Notes: generated by a model from the letters alone, not told the origin. Counted from the stretch's first letter, positions 1 to 8,056 are shown. The stretch is DNA of 64,000 nt from Mucilaginibacter sp. (GCA_028287895.1 JAQBOV010000055.1:57566-121565), one strand, 5' to 3'. Made by a program: numbers and translations.

Positions 1-597
1 ATGCCATTATATGGCTTTAACTGGGGGATAGAAAACCTGAACGGCGCCTACAAAATTAATGGTCAGCAAAAACAGGCGGGCGGTTATGGCGCATCGCTGA
101 AAGAAGACTACCGTTACTTTTTCGGCGCACATGTGGGTATGGCCGGCAGGGGCGAAGGCATTGCCAGGGAAGACAGTTTTTGCGAGATCGACCCCGATGT
201 GGTAGATAAGTACGGCATCCCCGTTTTGCGCTTTAATACCAAATGGTCGGATTATGAAATTAACCAGGCAAAGCACATGAAAGAAACCTTTAAGGAAATT
301 CTGCACAGCATGGGCGCTGTGGTTACCTGGGGTGGTGATGATGGCCCGCATAATAATTATGGCTTACATGCCCCGGGCAATATTATTCACGAGGCCGGAA
401 CGGTGCGCATGGGTAATGATCCTAAAAAATCACCTTTAAACAAATACAGCCAGGCGCACGATGTGAAGAACTTGTTTTGTGTAGATGGCGGCCAGTTTGT
501 ATCACAGGCGGATAAGAACATTACCTGGACGATATTGGCGCTTTCCATGCGTGCATCGGAGTATATAGTTGACCAATTAAAGAAACAAAATATTTAA
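1..597 (+). CDS. GMC-family oxidoreductase, C-terminal part
   Basis: C-terminal 198 residues of a flavin-dependent GMC oxidoreductase (sugar/alcohol dehydrogenase type). Family members run to about 550 residues, so the gene begins before the window and the ATG at base 1 is very probably an internal methionine. The GMC C-terminal signature is visible: HEAGTVRMG around residues 130-138 (with the active-site-region histidine), then a DVKNLFCVDGG segment and a terminal ALSMRASEYI helix that packs on the FAD domain. The next gene, 10 nt downstream, encodes a gluconate 2-dehydrogenase subunit 3-like protein, the usual partner of such enzymes in Bacteroidota, so a periplasmic dehydrogenase complex is likely. 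The sugar substrate cannot be read from this fragment. Confidence 0.9.
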   Translation: MPLYGFNWGIENLNGAYKINGQQKQAGGYGASLKEDYRYFFGAHVGMAGRGEGIAREDSFCEIDPDVVDKYGIPVLRFNTKWSDYEINQAKHMKETFKEILHSMGAVVTWGGDDGPHNNYGLHAPGNIIHEAGTVRMGNDPKKSPLNKYSQAHDVKNLFCVDGGQFVSQADKNITWTILALSMRASEYIVDQLKKQNI

Positions 598-607
598 TTC
601 TGTTATC

Positions 608-1282
608 ATGGATAGAAGAGATTCGCTTAAGGCCCTGATCGTCGGTGGTATATCCACTTCGGTATTGCTGGATGCTTGCAAACAGCCTGCAAAAGAAGCT
701 GCCGGGAATAAAGACAATGCAAAGATACCCGAGCAGCCGGATAGGATGGCAGAAGAAAACCTGGCTGATAGAAAAATAGCTGAGCAGCCTAAATTTTTCA
801 CTGCAAATGAAATGGCTACCATCACCTTACTGGGAGATATCATTATCCCTAAGGATGCGGTAAGCGGCAGTGCATCAGATGCTAAAGTGCCCGATTTTAT
901 TGAGTTTATAGTCAAGGATATGCCTGAGCACCAAGTGCCTATGCGCGGCGGTTTGCGCTGGCTGGACATGCAATGCCTTAAACATTTTAATAAGGCGTTT
1001 AAGGATTGCAGCCATGCCCAGCAAATGGAAATGGTTGACCAGATTGCCTGGCCTAAAAAAGCCGGGCCCGGAATGCAGCAGGGGGTCGCCTTTTTTAACC
1101 TGATGCGTAACCTGACGGCCACAGGCTTTTATACTTCTGAAATAGGTGTTAAAGATGTGGGCTATATGGGCAATACACCAAACCAATGGAACGGCGTACC
1201 TGAGGATGTTTTAAAGCAATACAATATGGCCTATACGGAAAAAGAGCTTAAGGAATGTGTGAGTTTTGATAAGAAGGTTTAA
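608..1282 (+). CDS. gluconate 2-dehydrogenase subunit 3 family lipoprotein
   Basis: 224 residues. The N-terminus has a double arginine (residues 3-4), a hydrophobic stretch and a lipobox-like LLDAC ending at Cys24, so export and lipid anchoring are likely. The rest resembles the gluconate 2-dehydrogenase subunit 3 family: an ITLLGDIIIP segment near residue 80 followed by helical sequence rich in aromatic residues. It follows the GMC gene after 10 nt and forms an operon with it; family knowledge suggests the small subunit helps maturation or export of the flavoprotein. A charged low-complexity stretch (residues 25-60) separates anchor and domain. The family call is firm, the partner's substrate is unknown. 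Confidence 0.85.
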   Translation: MDRRDSLKALIVGGISTSVLLDACKQPAKEAAGNKDNAKIPEQPDRMAEENLADRKIAEQPKFFTANEMATITLLGDIIIPKDAVSGSASDAKVPDFIEFIVKDMPEHQVPMRGGLRWLDMQCLKHFNKAFKDCSHAQQMEMVDQIAWPKKAGPGMQQGVAFFNLMRNLTATGFYTSEIGVKDVGYMGNTPNQWNGVPEDVLKQYNMAYTEKELKECVSFDKKV

Positions 1283-1313
1283 CAATAAGCAATTCTATCA
1301 TCTAATCATAACA

Positions 1314-1342
1314 TTGACTTAAAATACGAGGTGCTACTTTTG
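1314..1342 (+). promoter_or_regulatory. Bacteroidota sigma-A type promoter of a candidate small RNA
   Basis: TTGAC starts at 1314 and a perfect TAnnTTTG element (TACTTTTG) occupies 1335-1342, with 18 nt between TTG and TA, close to the 19-21 nt typical of Bacteroides promoters. Initiation would be expected around 1348-1350. No open reading frame on this strand follows before the hairpin at 1418-1437. Confidence 0.7.
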
Positions 1343-1347
1343 CAGAC

Positions 1348-1442
1348 AAGTTAGATACAGAATCCTTTAAATCAAAAGTTCTTTATTTCGGTATTTAAGA
1401 TCAGTTAATAGTTATTTAAAGAGAGCTTGCTCTCTTTATTTG
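1348..1442 (+). ncRNA. candidate small non-coding RNA of about 95 nt
   Basis: The stretch lies between a good -33/-7 promoter (1314-1342) and an intrinsic terminator (1418-1437 plus a T-rich tail), in the spacer between the gluconate-dehydrogenase-like gene and the convergent aminotransferase. It has no start codon followed by a convincing reading frame. The first 70 nt are AT-rich and look weakly structured; only the 3' hairpin is strong. Start and end are inferred from the promoter and the T-tract. I do not recognise the RNA family. The alternative is a terminator for the upstream operon with a chance promoter in between. Confidence 0.5.
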
Positions 1443-1445
1443 TTT
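1418..1445 (+). terminator. intrinsic terminator of the candidate small RNA
   Basis: Perfect 9-bp inverted repeat AAAGAGAGC (1418-1426) and GCTCTCTTT (1429-1437) with a minimal loop, followed by ATTTGTTT on the plus strand. On the minus strand the hairpin is followed by AAATAAC rather than a T-run, so it acts on plus-strand transcripts and not on the aminotransferase gene. Confidence 0.7.
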
Positions 1446-1463
1446 ATATACCCTGCTGGAAAT

Positions 1464-2654
1464 TTAAAATGAATAATGGTTAATCGCCTCGATGATAACC
1501 CCGCAAGCTTTCCTTATTTCATCATCATCGATAATTAATGGCGGCGCTATGCGCATGGAACTGGCGCAATGCAGGAACCAGTCGACAATAACCCCGTTTG
1601 CAATACAACGGTCGATGATCTTTTTATTGAGTTCAAAGCTTTCCAGTTCAACAGCCAGCATCAGGCCCTTACCACGAACCTCTTTAATGGCGGGATGGAT
1701 TAATAATTGGCGAAATAGGGCCGCTTTAGCGTCCACCTGTTCTACCAGATTTTTGTTCAGCAACACCTCAAGGGCTGCCAGTCCTGCAGCACAGCACACC
1801 GGGTGGCCGCCAAAAGTAGTGATGTGACCAAGTATTGGGTTTTCTTTTAATGATGACATTACCTGGTTTGAAGCAATGAAAGCGCCCATAGGCATGCCGC
1901 CGCCCAATGCCTTTGCCAGGACTAAAATATCCGGCAGAATATCAAAATGTTCAAATGCAAACAGTTTGCCGGTGCGCCCGAAGGCAGCCTGTATCTCATC
2001 CAGTATTAAAAGTGTGCCGGTCTGGGTACAGCGTTTTCGTAACAACTGCATGTAGCTTATATCCGGAACACGTATACCCGCCTCACCCTGCAAGGTCTCG
2101 ATCACTACGCAAGCGGTTTCTTCGGTGATCAGCTCCAGGTCATCATGGTTGTTAAAATGTATAAAGTTGACGCCCGGAAGCAATGGCCGGTAAGCCTGTT
2201 TGTATACCTCGTTACCCATTACGCTTAGTGCCCCATGCGTGCTGCCATGATAGGAGTTGTGGCAGGCAATGATCTGAGCCCGGCTTGTATACCTTTTTGC
2301 CAGCTTCAGGGCACCCTCGATCGCTTCGGCTCCGGAATTTGCAAAATAAACTGAACCTAAATTTTTTGGAAGTAAAGAAATTAGCTTTTCGGCAAAGCGC
2401 ACCTGGGGCGACTGTACATATTCGCCATATACCATCAGGTGCATATATTTATCCAGTTGATCTTTTATAGCCTTGATCACATAAGGATTGCCATGTCCCA
2501 AACTGCTTACGCCAATGCCGGATATCAGGTCGAGGTATGCTTTGCCTGCTGCATCGTACATATAAACGCCTTCGGCCCGTTCAAATTCGAGCAGAAGGGG
2601 GAAATCAGTAGTTTGCGCATTATTGGCTAAAAAAAGCTGACGAAGTGTAAGCAT
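1464..2654 (-). CDS. class III pyridoxal-phosphate aminotransferase (acetylornithine/ornithine type)
   Basis: 396 residues, full length for fold-type I, class III aminotransferases. Visible landmarks: NSGAEA at about residues 106-111 (cofactor phosphate-binding region), LILDEIQ with Asp219 that pairs with the pyridine nitrogen, and the Schiff-base lysine in LAKALGGG (about Lys248). The sequence resembles the aspartate aminotransferase family label often given to acetylornithine, ornithine or GABA transaminases, and the amino-donor specificity cannot be settled from sequence. It stands alone: 77 nt separate its start from the sigma-factor operon behind it. No arginine-biosynthesis gene lies nearby, which argues against a firm ArgD call. 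Confidence 0.85.
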   Translation of the reverse strand: MLTLRQLFLANNAQTTDFPLLLEFERAEGVYMYDAAGKAYLDLISGIGVSSLGHGNPYVIKAIKDQLDKYMHLMVYGEYVQSPQVRFAEKLISLLPKNLGSVYFANSGAEAIEGALKLAKRYTSRAQIIACHNSYHGSTHGALSVMGNEVYKQAYRPLLPGVNFIHFNNHDDLELITEETACVVIETLQGEAGIRVPDISYMQLLRKRCTQTGTLLILDEIQAAFGRTGKLFAFEHFDILPDILVLAKALGGGMPMGAFIASNQVMSSLKENPILGHITTFGGHPVCCAAGLAALEVLLNKNLVEQVDAKAALFRQLLIHPAIKEVRGKGLMLAVELESFELNKKIIDRCIANGVIVDWFLHCASSMRIAPPLIIDDDEIRKACGVIIEAINHYSF

Positions 2655-2731
2655 GGGATATTATTTCGGATTTTTCACTTTTGCTTGTTTTTCAAGGTGT
2701 TCAAACAAGGCTTGGCCATTCCAAATTAAGA

Positions 2732-3223
2732 TCAATTCTTCACCGGTTCGCTGCGTTCGCCGAGCTGTTTGATCAACTCGTCCGTAAACTCCCTTTCGCT
2801 CTTAAAAATTTCACTAACCTTGTCGGGCGGCAAAATTTTCAGGAATTCATCGGTATAATATTTGCGGATATTGACCAATTCGCTTTCATAATACAGCTCC
2901 CTTTGTATCTGCTCGGTGCCATTGGCCTGGGCGTTGGAATTATTTAGCCGCTTTTTTCTTCTTACCTCTTTAAGGGCATCCTGGTAACGGCGATATATGG
3001 GCCAGAATTTTTGTGATTCATCAGAGCGGAGATTAAGTTTTTGACTAATATATGATTCTCTGACCACTTCCACTTTACTGATAGCATTTGGTTGCGGTCT
3101 TATCACTCTTTGCTGAAGATTGGGCGGACGGCGGAAAACGGGCCCACCGATCTGCCCGAAGCTTTTAAAGCCAATGCCCAGCAACAAAAATATAATAAAG
3201 ATATGTTTAACCAATTTGTACAT
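2732..3223 (-). CDS. small secreted Spy/CpxP-like protein of a sigma-factor operon
   Basis: 163 residues: a signal peptide ending near FKSFGQ (about residue 24), a proline-rich linker, then a helical region rich in charged and aromatic residues (LNLRSDESQKFWPIYRRY near residue 65, then a second helix with Glu/Lys pairs). This pattern, a cue such as LNL..E..KFWPIY followed by long charged helices, is that of Bacteroidota proteins loosely related to periplasmic Spy/CpxP-type stress sensors, although no LTxxQ motif is evident. It is the last gene of the set sigma factor, anti-sigma-like protein, this gene, with 1 nt between stop and start. A role in sensing or buffering envelope damage is inferred from context. 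Confidence 0.6.
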   Translation of the reverse strand: MYKLVKHIFIIFLLLGIGFKSFGQIGGPVFRRPPNLQQRVIRPQPNAISKVEVVRESYISQKLNLRSDESQKFWPIYRRYQDALKEVRRKKRLNNSNAQANGTEQIQRELYYESELVNIRKYYTDEFLKILPPDKVSEIFKSEREFTDELIKQLGERSEPVKN

Positions 3224-3224
3224 C

Positions 3225-3980
3225 TTATTGACTAGTGTCTAATTCATCTTGCAGATTATTGCTTAAATTATCTGCGTTAACTTGTTTACTCTCGTCAATT
3301 AGTGTACGTGTGTCAGCTGGATCAACATTTAACTGCAGATAATTCTGAATGTCGTTAACCGGTATTGCGGACAACGATTTATGTAAAAAAGAACTGTTAT
3401 GATCCCGAACCACATTGTTGCTGTTCTGACTTAAAAATATGGTTGCACCTACTGCTAAAGTAAGGCAGGCTGCGGTGGCATATTTAAAGGCAGACGATGC
3501 CAATAATTGCCTGATAACCCCAGTCCGTTTTATAACCTCCTGTTTTTTGTTTTCCTGAAGGTTAGTTGTTTTGTTTAATATATTTTCAGTAAGCTGGCCA
3601 AAATAATCATGCGGAACGGTAAATGCTTCAGATGGTTCGCTTAAAGCCTCCCCCACTATGATCCGGCTTTGTATCTGCCGGCTTAAATCATCAAAGTAAT
3701 TTTCCGGCACGGTAAGACCCATACTTTCTTTAGCTAAAGCATCTTCAATCTTTATCCGGGAGTTGATATTGTTGCCAAGTTCATCAAAATAATTCTCAGG
3801 CACAGTAAAGCCCTGTTCGGAAGAGCCATTGTTTATTTCATTTAACTTAATAAATGACACGATCTGCTGCTCCGACTCATTAAAATAACCTTCCGGCACT
3901 GTAAACGGGCTGTTTGGATTAACCTGTTTAAGTGACATATAATCATTTAGCCATTCCCTATTTCCTCTATCGCTGTTCAT
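3225..3980 (-). CDS. putative anti-sigma factor with four FTVP-x-x-YF repeats
   Basis: 251 residues with one transmembrane segment (about residues 158-178). The N-terminal, presumably cytoplasmic part holds four copies of a 31-32-residue unit starting [FL]TVPxxYF at residues 26, 58, 89 and 120, each followed by a short helix of the type LxxxIxxRI. The C-terminal part (about 180-251) would be periplasmic. The gene lies 50 nt behind the ECF sigma factor and 1 nt before the Spy-like gene, which supports an anti-sigma or regulator role, but the classic zinc anti-sigma motif is absent. The repeats may form the sigma-binding face (inference). Single FxVPExYF motifs are, from memory, common in Bacteroidota proteins of such operons; four copies are unusual. 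Confidence 0.6.
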   Translation of the reverse strand: MNSDRGNREWLNDYMSLKQVNPNSPFTVPEGYFNESEQQIVSFIKLNEINNGSSEQGFTVPENYFDELGNNINSRIKIEDALAKESMGLTVPENYFDDLSRQIQSRIIVGEALSEPSEAFTVPHDYFGQLTENILNKTTNLQENKKQEVIKRTGVIRQLLASSAFKYATAACLTLAVGATIFLSQNSNNVVRDHNSSFLHKSLSAIPVNDIQNYLQLNVDPADTRTLIDESKQVNADNLSNNLQDELDTSQ

Positions 3981-4030
3981 ATCGTTATATAGATGAAACT
4001 CATGTCCAAAGGTTTAAAATAAATTTAAAA

Positions 4031-4585
4031 TTAATCTCTCGATAATAAAAACGATTCAATTTTTTTAACCGCCAGGTGGAAAGATGCTTTTAATGCGCCA
4101 ACGCTCGTTCCCAGCACCTGGGACATCTCTTCGTATTTCATGTCATCATAATATTTCATATTAAACACCAACCGCTGTTTTTCGGGCAGGGTTAAAATGG
4201 CCTGCTGCAATTTCAGCTGAGCCTGGTCACCATTGAAATAGGTCGAATCGGCTAAAGTGTCAGCCAGTTCATAGGCCACATCATCCAGGGGGATATTATT
4301 TTTCTGCTTCTTCTTGTTCAGGAAGGTGATACATTCGTTTGTTGCGATGCGGTACATCCAGGTGTACAATTGTGCGTCACTACGAAAGCCGGGAAGATTC
4401 TTCCATATTTTAACAAACGTATCCTGTATCAAGTCATCCGCGTCGTCATGATCAATTACCATGCGGCGAACATGCCAATAAAGCTTTTGCTGGTATTTTT
4501 TTAGTAGCAGGTTAAAAGCTTCATTCCGGGTTTTTTCATCCTGGAATTTGCGTAATATTTCTGCATCATCAACCTGTACCGACAT
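4031..4585 (-). CDS. ECF RNA polymerase sigma factor (sigma-70 family, RpoE-like)
   Basis: 184 residues, normal for an ECF factor. Region 2 is visible at about residues 45-95 (DDADDLIQDTFVKIWKN, then a WMYRIATNEC segment that contacts the -10 DNA), and region 4 at about 130-180 with a helix-turn-helix (LPEKQRLVFNMKYYD, then YEEMSQVLGTSVGALKA). It heads an operon with the putative anti-sigma and Spy-like genes. No TAnnTTTG element is obvious just upstream (4586-4640), so it may be autoregulated from its own promoter type. The controlled genes are not known from this window. Confidence 0.92.
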   Translation of the reverse strand: MSVQVDDAEILRKFQDEKTRNEAFNLLLKKYQQKLYWHVRRMVIDHDDADDLIQDTFVKIWKNLPGFRSDAQLYTWMYRIATNECITFLNKKKQKNNIPLDDVAYELADTLADSTYFNGDQAQLKLQQAILTLPEKQRLVFNMKYYDDMKYEEMSQVLGTSVGALKASFHLAVKKIESFLLSRD

Positions 4586-4639
4586 GTATTGTACTTATAT
4601 TTTATCTGTAATAACGGCGAAAATAGGCATAATTTTCTT

Positions 4640-5101
4640 TTATTGTAACAAATCAATTACTTGTTGCGATGAGTTTTTAGTATCGACCTTATCGATCACT
4701 TTAGTGATCATACCGTTTGCGTCTATTAAAAAAGTAGTTCGTGCGGTGCCCATATACTTTTTGCCATACATGTTTTTTTCTACCCAAAGACCATAAGCGT
4801 CAACAATTTGTTTATCCGGATCTGCTATAAGCGGGAAAGGCAGGCTGTATTTGCTTTCGAATTTTTTATGCGATTGTTCATCGTCAGTACTTACTCCAAT
4901 TACCGCAAATCCTTTTCCAAGCAGCGATTGATAATGATCGCGAAAGCTGCATGCTTCCGCAGTACAACCGGGGGTATCGTCCTTTGGGTAAAAATACAGG
5001 ATCACATTTTTGCCTTTAAAATCGGAAAGGGAAACGGTTTTGCCATTCTGGTCCTTAGCAGTGAAATCCGGGGCTTTATCGCCTTCTTTTGGTTTTGCCA
5101 T
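4640..5101 (-). CDS. bcp: peroxiredoxin, Bcp/PrxQ type
   Basis: 153 residues, the usual size of a thioredoxin-dependent thiol peroxidase. The catalytic motif YPKDDTPGCTAEAC is at about residues 38-51: Cys46 is the peroxidatic cysteine and Cys51 the resolving cysteine five residues later, which marks the PrxQ subfamily. It reduces hydrogen peroxide and organic peroxides in the cytoplasm using thioredoxin. Its start lies 1 nt from the stop of the M23 peptidase gene, so the two are probably cotranscribed in the order peptidase, peroxiredoxin. Confidence 0.95.
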   Translation of the reverse strand: MAKPKEGDKAPDFTAKDQNGKTVSLSDFKGKNVILYFYPKDDTPGCTAEACSFRDHYQSLLGKGFAVIGVSTDDEQSHKKFESKYSLPFPLIADPDKQIVDAYGLWVEKNMYGKKYMGTARTTFLIDANGMITKVIDKVDTKNSSQQVIDLLQ

Positions 5102-5102
5102 A

Positions 5103-6821
5103 TTATTTGAAAAAATATGCAGTAAATTGTGAAATGTTGTTCTTATTATCGGTAACCGTTAAGTCAAATATATGTTTACCAGGGGTCGTATTCTTATCAA
5201 ATTTATAACTTAACAGCTTAGTTTTATAATCCCAGTCCATCAGCACCCATTTGCCATCAATTTTGCCGGCATAGCTTTTTACACCCGACAGATTATCTCC
5301 AATTTTCAGGGTGATGCGCTGCAGTCTGGCCATATTACTTCCGTTTTTAATATTTAAAGGGTGGATGACGGGCGGCACGGTGTCCAGCTTGATATAATAA
5401 TCGCCGAATGTGCGTGCACTGGCTTTAATGTAGCCTTCATCATAGGTGCCACCTTGGCAGACACCTTCGGTATTTACGATTACGGCTTTATCGGTATAAT
5501 TACCTATTCTGTTATCGGGTTTTATCCATAATTCATAGCTATCATTGATTGGGGTAAAGCGGTTGTGTATGCGATGAACGGCTGAAAAAGCACCCGGCTT
5601 TTCAGGCAGCGTTGCATAGGTGAAACTCAGATCATCGTAAAGGTTTCCGGCCGGCACCACCACTTTTACCTGATCATTGCTGAATTCGTTCTGACGATCA
5701 TAATGAAAAACGGTAGTATTGGTCGAAGCGGGCGCCAGCAGGGTTTTAGCAGGAGAGGATTTTACCTTCAATTTTAATGAGGACGTATTGCCGGCGATAT
5801 CCTTTACGACGTACTCCAGCTCATGTACGGCATCGTCATTAAAGTTGATCACCCCACGGGATACTGATAGCGGATAAAGCGATATTTTGCTGCCTGGCAA
5901 TAGGAAACATTTTTGTATAAACCTGTGTGAGCTTAAAAATACAGGATAGTCAATGTAAGCATTGATCGCATGCGTTTGGTCAAAGGCAAAGCGCTCGGCA
6001 GCGAAGGCATAAACCGTTGTTCCATCCAGTTTTAACTCGATCGAATAGATGCCGTTATGGTTTGACGAGGTGCTGTTTACATCCGTGGCAACGATACCGA
6101 ACCCGGTCTGTCCGCTTGCATAAATAACCTGGGGCTTGGTTAAACGATAGTGTCCTGCCGAGCCCGTTACTGCCATAAATTGCCGGGGCGTCTTTTCACT
6201 GAACGGGCCGCCAGCGAGGTGGTAGATACATATTGTGCCCAGCGTAGGGGGAACCCGGTCAGGTATGGTTAAACCAAAAAGCTGCGGATTGATGGTTTGT
6301 TCTGTTTCCGTGTCCCTGATCTCGAAATGAAGGTGCGGCCCCGCCGAAGCACCAGCATTACCGGACCATGCGATCACATCGTCCTTGCAAACCCGTGCCT
6401 GGAACGGCAGCAGATTAAAGTCTACCTCGAAGCTTTGTTGTTGATATTGCTCGTTACGCACAATTTGTTCCAGTTCCGCACTGAAACGTTCTATATGCCC
6501 ATAAACGGTGGTATATCCGTTGGGATGGGTAATATAAATGGCATTGCCAAACCCGCCAAACTGAACACGAAGACGAGAAATATAACCATCATAGGCAGCA
6601 TGGACGGGGTAACCCGTTCGCCCGTTGGTTTTAAAATCAAGCCCCGAGTGAAAATGATTTGGCCTGAGCTCGCCGAATGAACCGGCCGTGCTCGGCGGCA
6701 GGTCAAGCGGGTAGCGGAAAAAGCTTTTTGGATATTGTTTGGTTTGAACAATATCCTGCCCAAAGCAGTTCGCATAAAGGCCTAAACAAGTAATAACGGC
6801 CGCAATAAATCCTTTTTTCAT
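5103..6821 (-). CDS. secreted M23 family metallopeptidase (LytM domain)
   Basis: 572 residues with a signal peptide (about 1-21). The LytM zinc-peptidase domain lies at the N-terminal side (about 45-170): HxxxD with His58 and Asp62, the YGHI motif near 107-110 and HLHFE near 163-167 supply the zinc ligands and catalytic histidine. Such enzymes cut peptidoglycan cross-bridges or serve as scaffold proteins in division and envelope remodelling. Residues after 200 form a long beta-rich region without a motif I recognise, a common Bacteroidota layout. It lies between the FAH-family gene (2 nt upstream) and bcp (1 nt downstream). All zinc ligands are present, so activity is likely. Confidence 0.9.
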   Translation of the reverse strand: MKKGFIAAVITCLGLYANCFGQDIVQTKQYPKSFFRYPLDLPPSTAGSFGELRPNHFHSGLDFKTNGRTGYPVHAAYDGYISRLRVQFGGFGNAIYITHPNGYTTVYGHIERFSAELEQIVRNEQYQQQSFEVDFNLLPFQARVCKDDVIAWSGNAGASAGPHLHFEIRDTETEQTINPQLFGLTIPDRVPPTLGTICIYHLAGGPFSEKTPRQFMAVTGSAGHYRLTKPQVIYASGQTGFGIVATDVNSTSSNHNGIYSIELKLDGTTVYAFAAERFAFDQTHAINAYIDYPVFLSSHRFIQKCFLLPGSKISLYPLSVSRGVINFNDDAVHELEYVVKDIAGNTSSLKLKVKSSPAKTLLAPASTNTTVFHYDRQNEFSNDQVKVVVPAGNLYDDLSFTYATLPEKPGAFSAVHRIHNRFTPINDSYELWIKPDNRIGNYTDKAVIVNTEGVCQGGTYDEGYIKASARTFGDYYIKLDTVPPVIHPLNIKNGSNMARLQRITLKIGDNLSGVKSYAGKIDGKWVLMDWDYKTKLLSYKFDKNTTPGKHIFDLTVTDNKNNISQFTAYFFK

Positions 6822-6823
6822 CG

Positions 6824-7435
6824 TTACTTAACGTAGAAATCAAGCATTTTTACCTCTTCCAGGTAGCCCTCCAGGTGCTCGCCGATATTTACTTTGCCCA
6901 CACCCTGCGGCGTACCGGTAAATATCAGGTCGCCTTTTTTGAGTGTAATGTATTTTGATACAAACGAGATGATGTGCTCAAATGAGAACAGCAGGTCTTT
7001 GGTATTGCCTTGCTGGCGGGTCTGCTGGTTGATATCCAGCTTGAAATTTAAATTATAAATATCGCTGAATTGGGCTTTGGGTACAAAATTACTGACCGGC
7101 GCCGAGCCATCAAATGCCTTGGCCAGTTCCCAGGGAAGGCCTTTCTCTTTATGCCGCTGCTGTATATCGCGGGCCGTAAAGTCAATCCCTATGCCGATCT
7201 CTTCAAAATAGCTGCCTGCGAATTTTTCGTTGATGTGCTTACCCTCTTTACTTATCTTTAACACAATTTCAATTTCGTGATGGACGTCTTCTGAAAAGTC
7301 GGGGTGATAAAATGACTTGTTGTCCTTGAGTAAGGCCGTATCCGGTTTCATAAATATTACCGGAACGGTGGGTACGGGATTGTTTAGTTCTTTAGCATGT
7401 TCGGCATAGTTACGGCCTATGGCAATTATTTTCAT
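6824..7435 (-). CDS. fumarylacetoacetate hydrolase family protein
   Basis: 203 residues, the single-domain FAH fold size. The starting strand IIAIGRNYAEHAKEL, the acidic metal ligands (EIEIVLKI segment near residue 78 and the DFTARDIQ segment near 105) and the closing TGTPQGVG motif are typical of acylpyruvase / 2-hydroxyhepta-2,4-diene-1,7-dioate isomerase-type enzymes. The substrate cannot be given; many members are oxaloacetate tautomerases or acylpyruvases. A TAnnTTTG element (minus strand, 7453-7460) lies 17 nt before the start, so this gene probably opens the transcription unit FAH, M23 peptidase, bcp. Confidence 0.88.
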   Translation of the reverse strand: MKIIAIGRNYAEHAKELNNPVPTVPVIFMKPDTALLKDNKSFYHPDFSEDVHHEIEIVLKISKEGKHINEKFAGSYFEEIGIGIDFTARDIQQRHKEKGLPWELAKAFDGSAPVSNFVPKAQFSDIYNLNFKLDINQQTRQQGNTKDLLFSFEHIISFVSKYITLKKGDLIFTGTPQGVGKVNIGEHLEGYLEEVKMLDFYVK

Positions 7436-7452
7436 AAATAACGGATAAATGC

Positions 7453-7460
7453 CAAATCTA
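7453..7460 (-). promoter_or_regulatory. -7 element TAGATTTG for the FAH-M23-bcp unit
   Basis: The minus strand reads TAGATTTG, a perfect match to TAnnTTTG, 17 nt upstream of the FAH-family start. The -33 part is less clear. Confidence 0.55.
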
Positions 7461-7549
7461 AAAAATTGACTGGATTAAGTGAATGGTTTGATCAGTTAAA
7501 TGGTCAGAAAAATTATCGGCCGATTCAACTTTTACTGCCCTTTCGGGGC

Positions 7550-8056
7550 TTAAAGCACAGAGATTCGCTTAATTATCGATTCGGTACCTGCAACAACCCT
7601 TATGAAATAAAAACCGCGCGACAGTTTATTATTAATCGGATAGGTAAAACTTTGTTCGCCTGAGCCTATTCTTTGTGAAAGTAAGGTGACTACATCGTTG
7701 CCAAGCACATCCATTATTTTTACGGTAACTATAGCATTGCGCGAGAGTATATATTTCACATTGATCTGATCGGTAATCGGGTTTGGATATACCTGAACAT
7801 CAGTCAGCAGTTTATCATCTGTACGGATAACGTTGATTTTTGTATTAGAAGTAGCAGCAGGCTTTAACGGGGGCAGGGCTAAATGTAAACTATTCCTGGT
7901 ATAAGGTTTTGAAGAAATTAATTTGTTTTTTTGAAGATGTAAGTTGGTTGTATCTGTTCTTTTGGTCTTAGTCCTGTCAGCAAAGGCAAAGTTTATGGGT
8001 ATTGCAAGCGCAATCATTATTATCCACGAAAATGTATAAGTATAACTATGCCTCAT
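7550..8056 (-). CDS. small secreted protein with type IX secretion C-terminal sorting domain
   Basis: 168 residues. An N-terminal signal peptide (about 1-27) is followed by only about 55 residues of Lys/Thr-rich sequence without a recognisable domain, and then by a type A sorting domain (VYPNPITDQINV motif near residue 88, ending in a RGFYFIRVV strand and a basic IIKRISVL tail). The type IX machinery should export it through the outer membrane and process the C-terminus. The start was set at the ATG at 8056, because the longer frame needs a TTG two codons earlier. A TAnnTTTG element on the minus strand (8073-8080) lies 16 nt upstream. The passenger is too short for an enzyme. Confidence 0.85.
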   Translation of the reverse strand: MRHSYTYTFSWIIMIALAIPINFAFADRTKTKRTDTTNLHLQKNKLISSKPYTRNSLHLALPPLKPAATSNTKINVIRTDDKLLTDVQVYPNPITDQINVKYILSRNAIVTVKIMDVLGNDVVTLLSQRIGSGEQSFTYPINNKLSRGFYFIRVVAGTESIIKRISVL

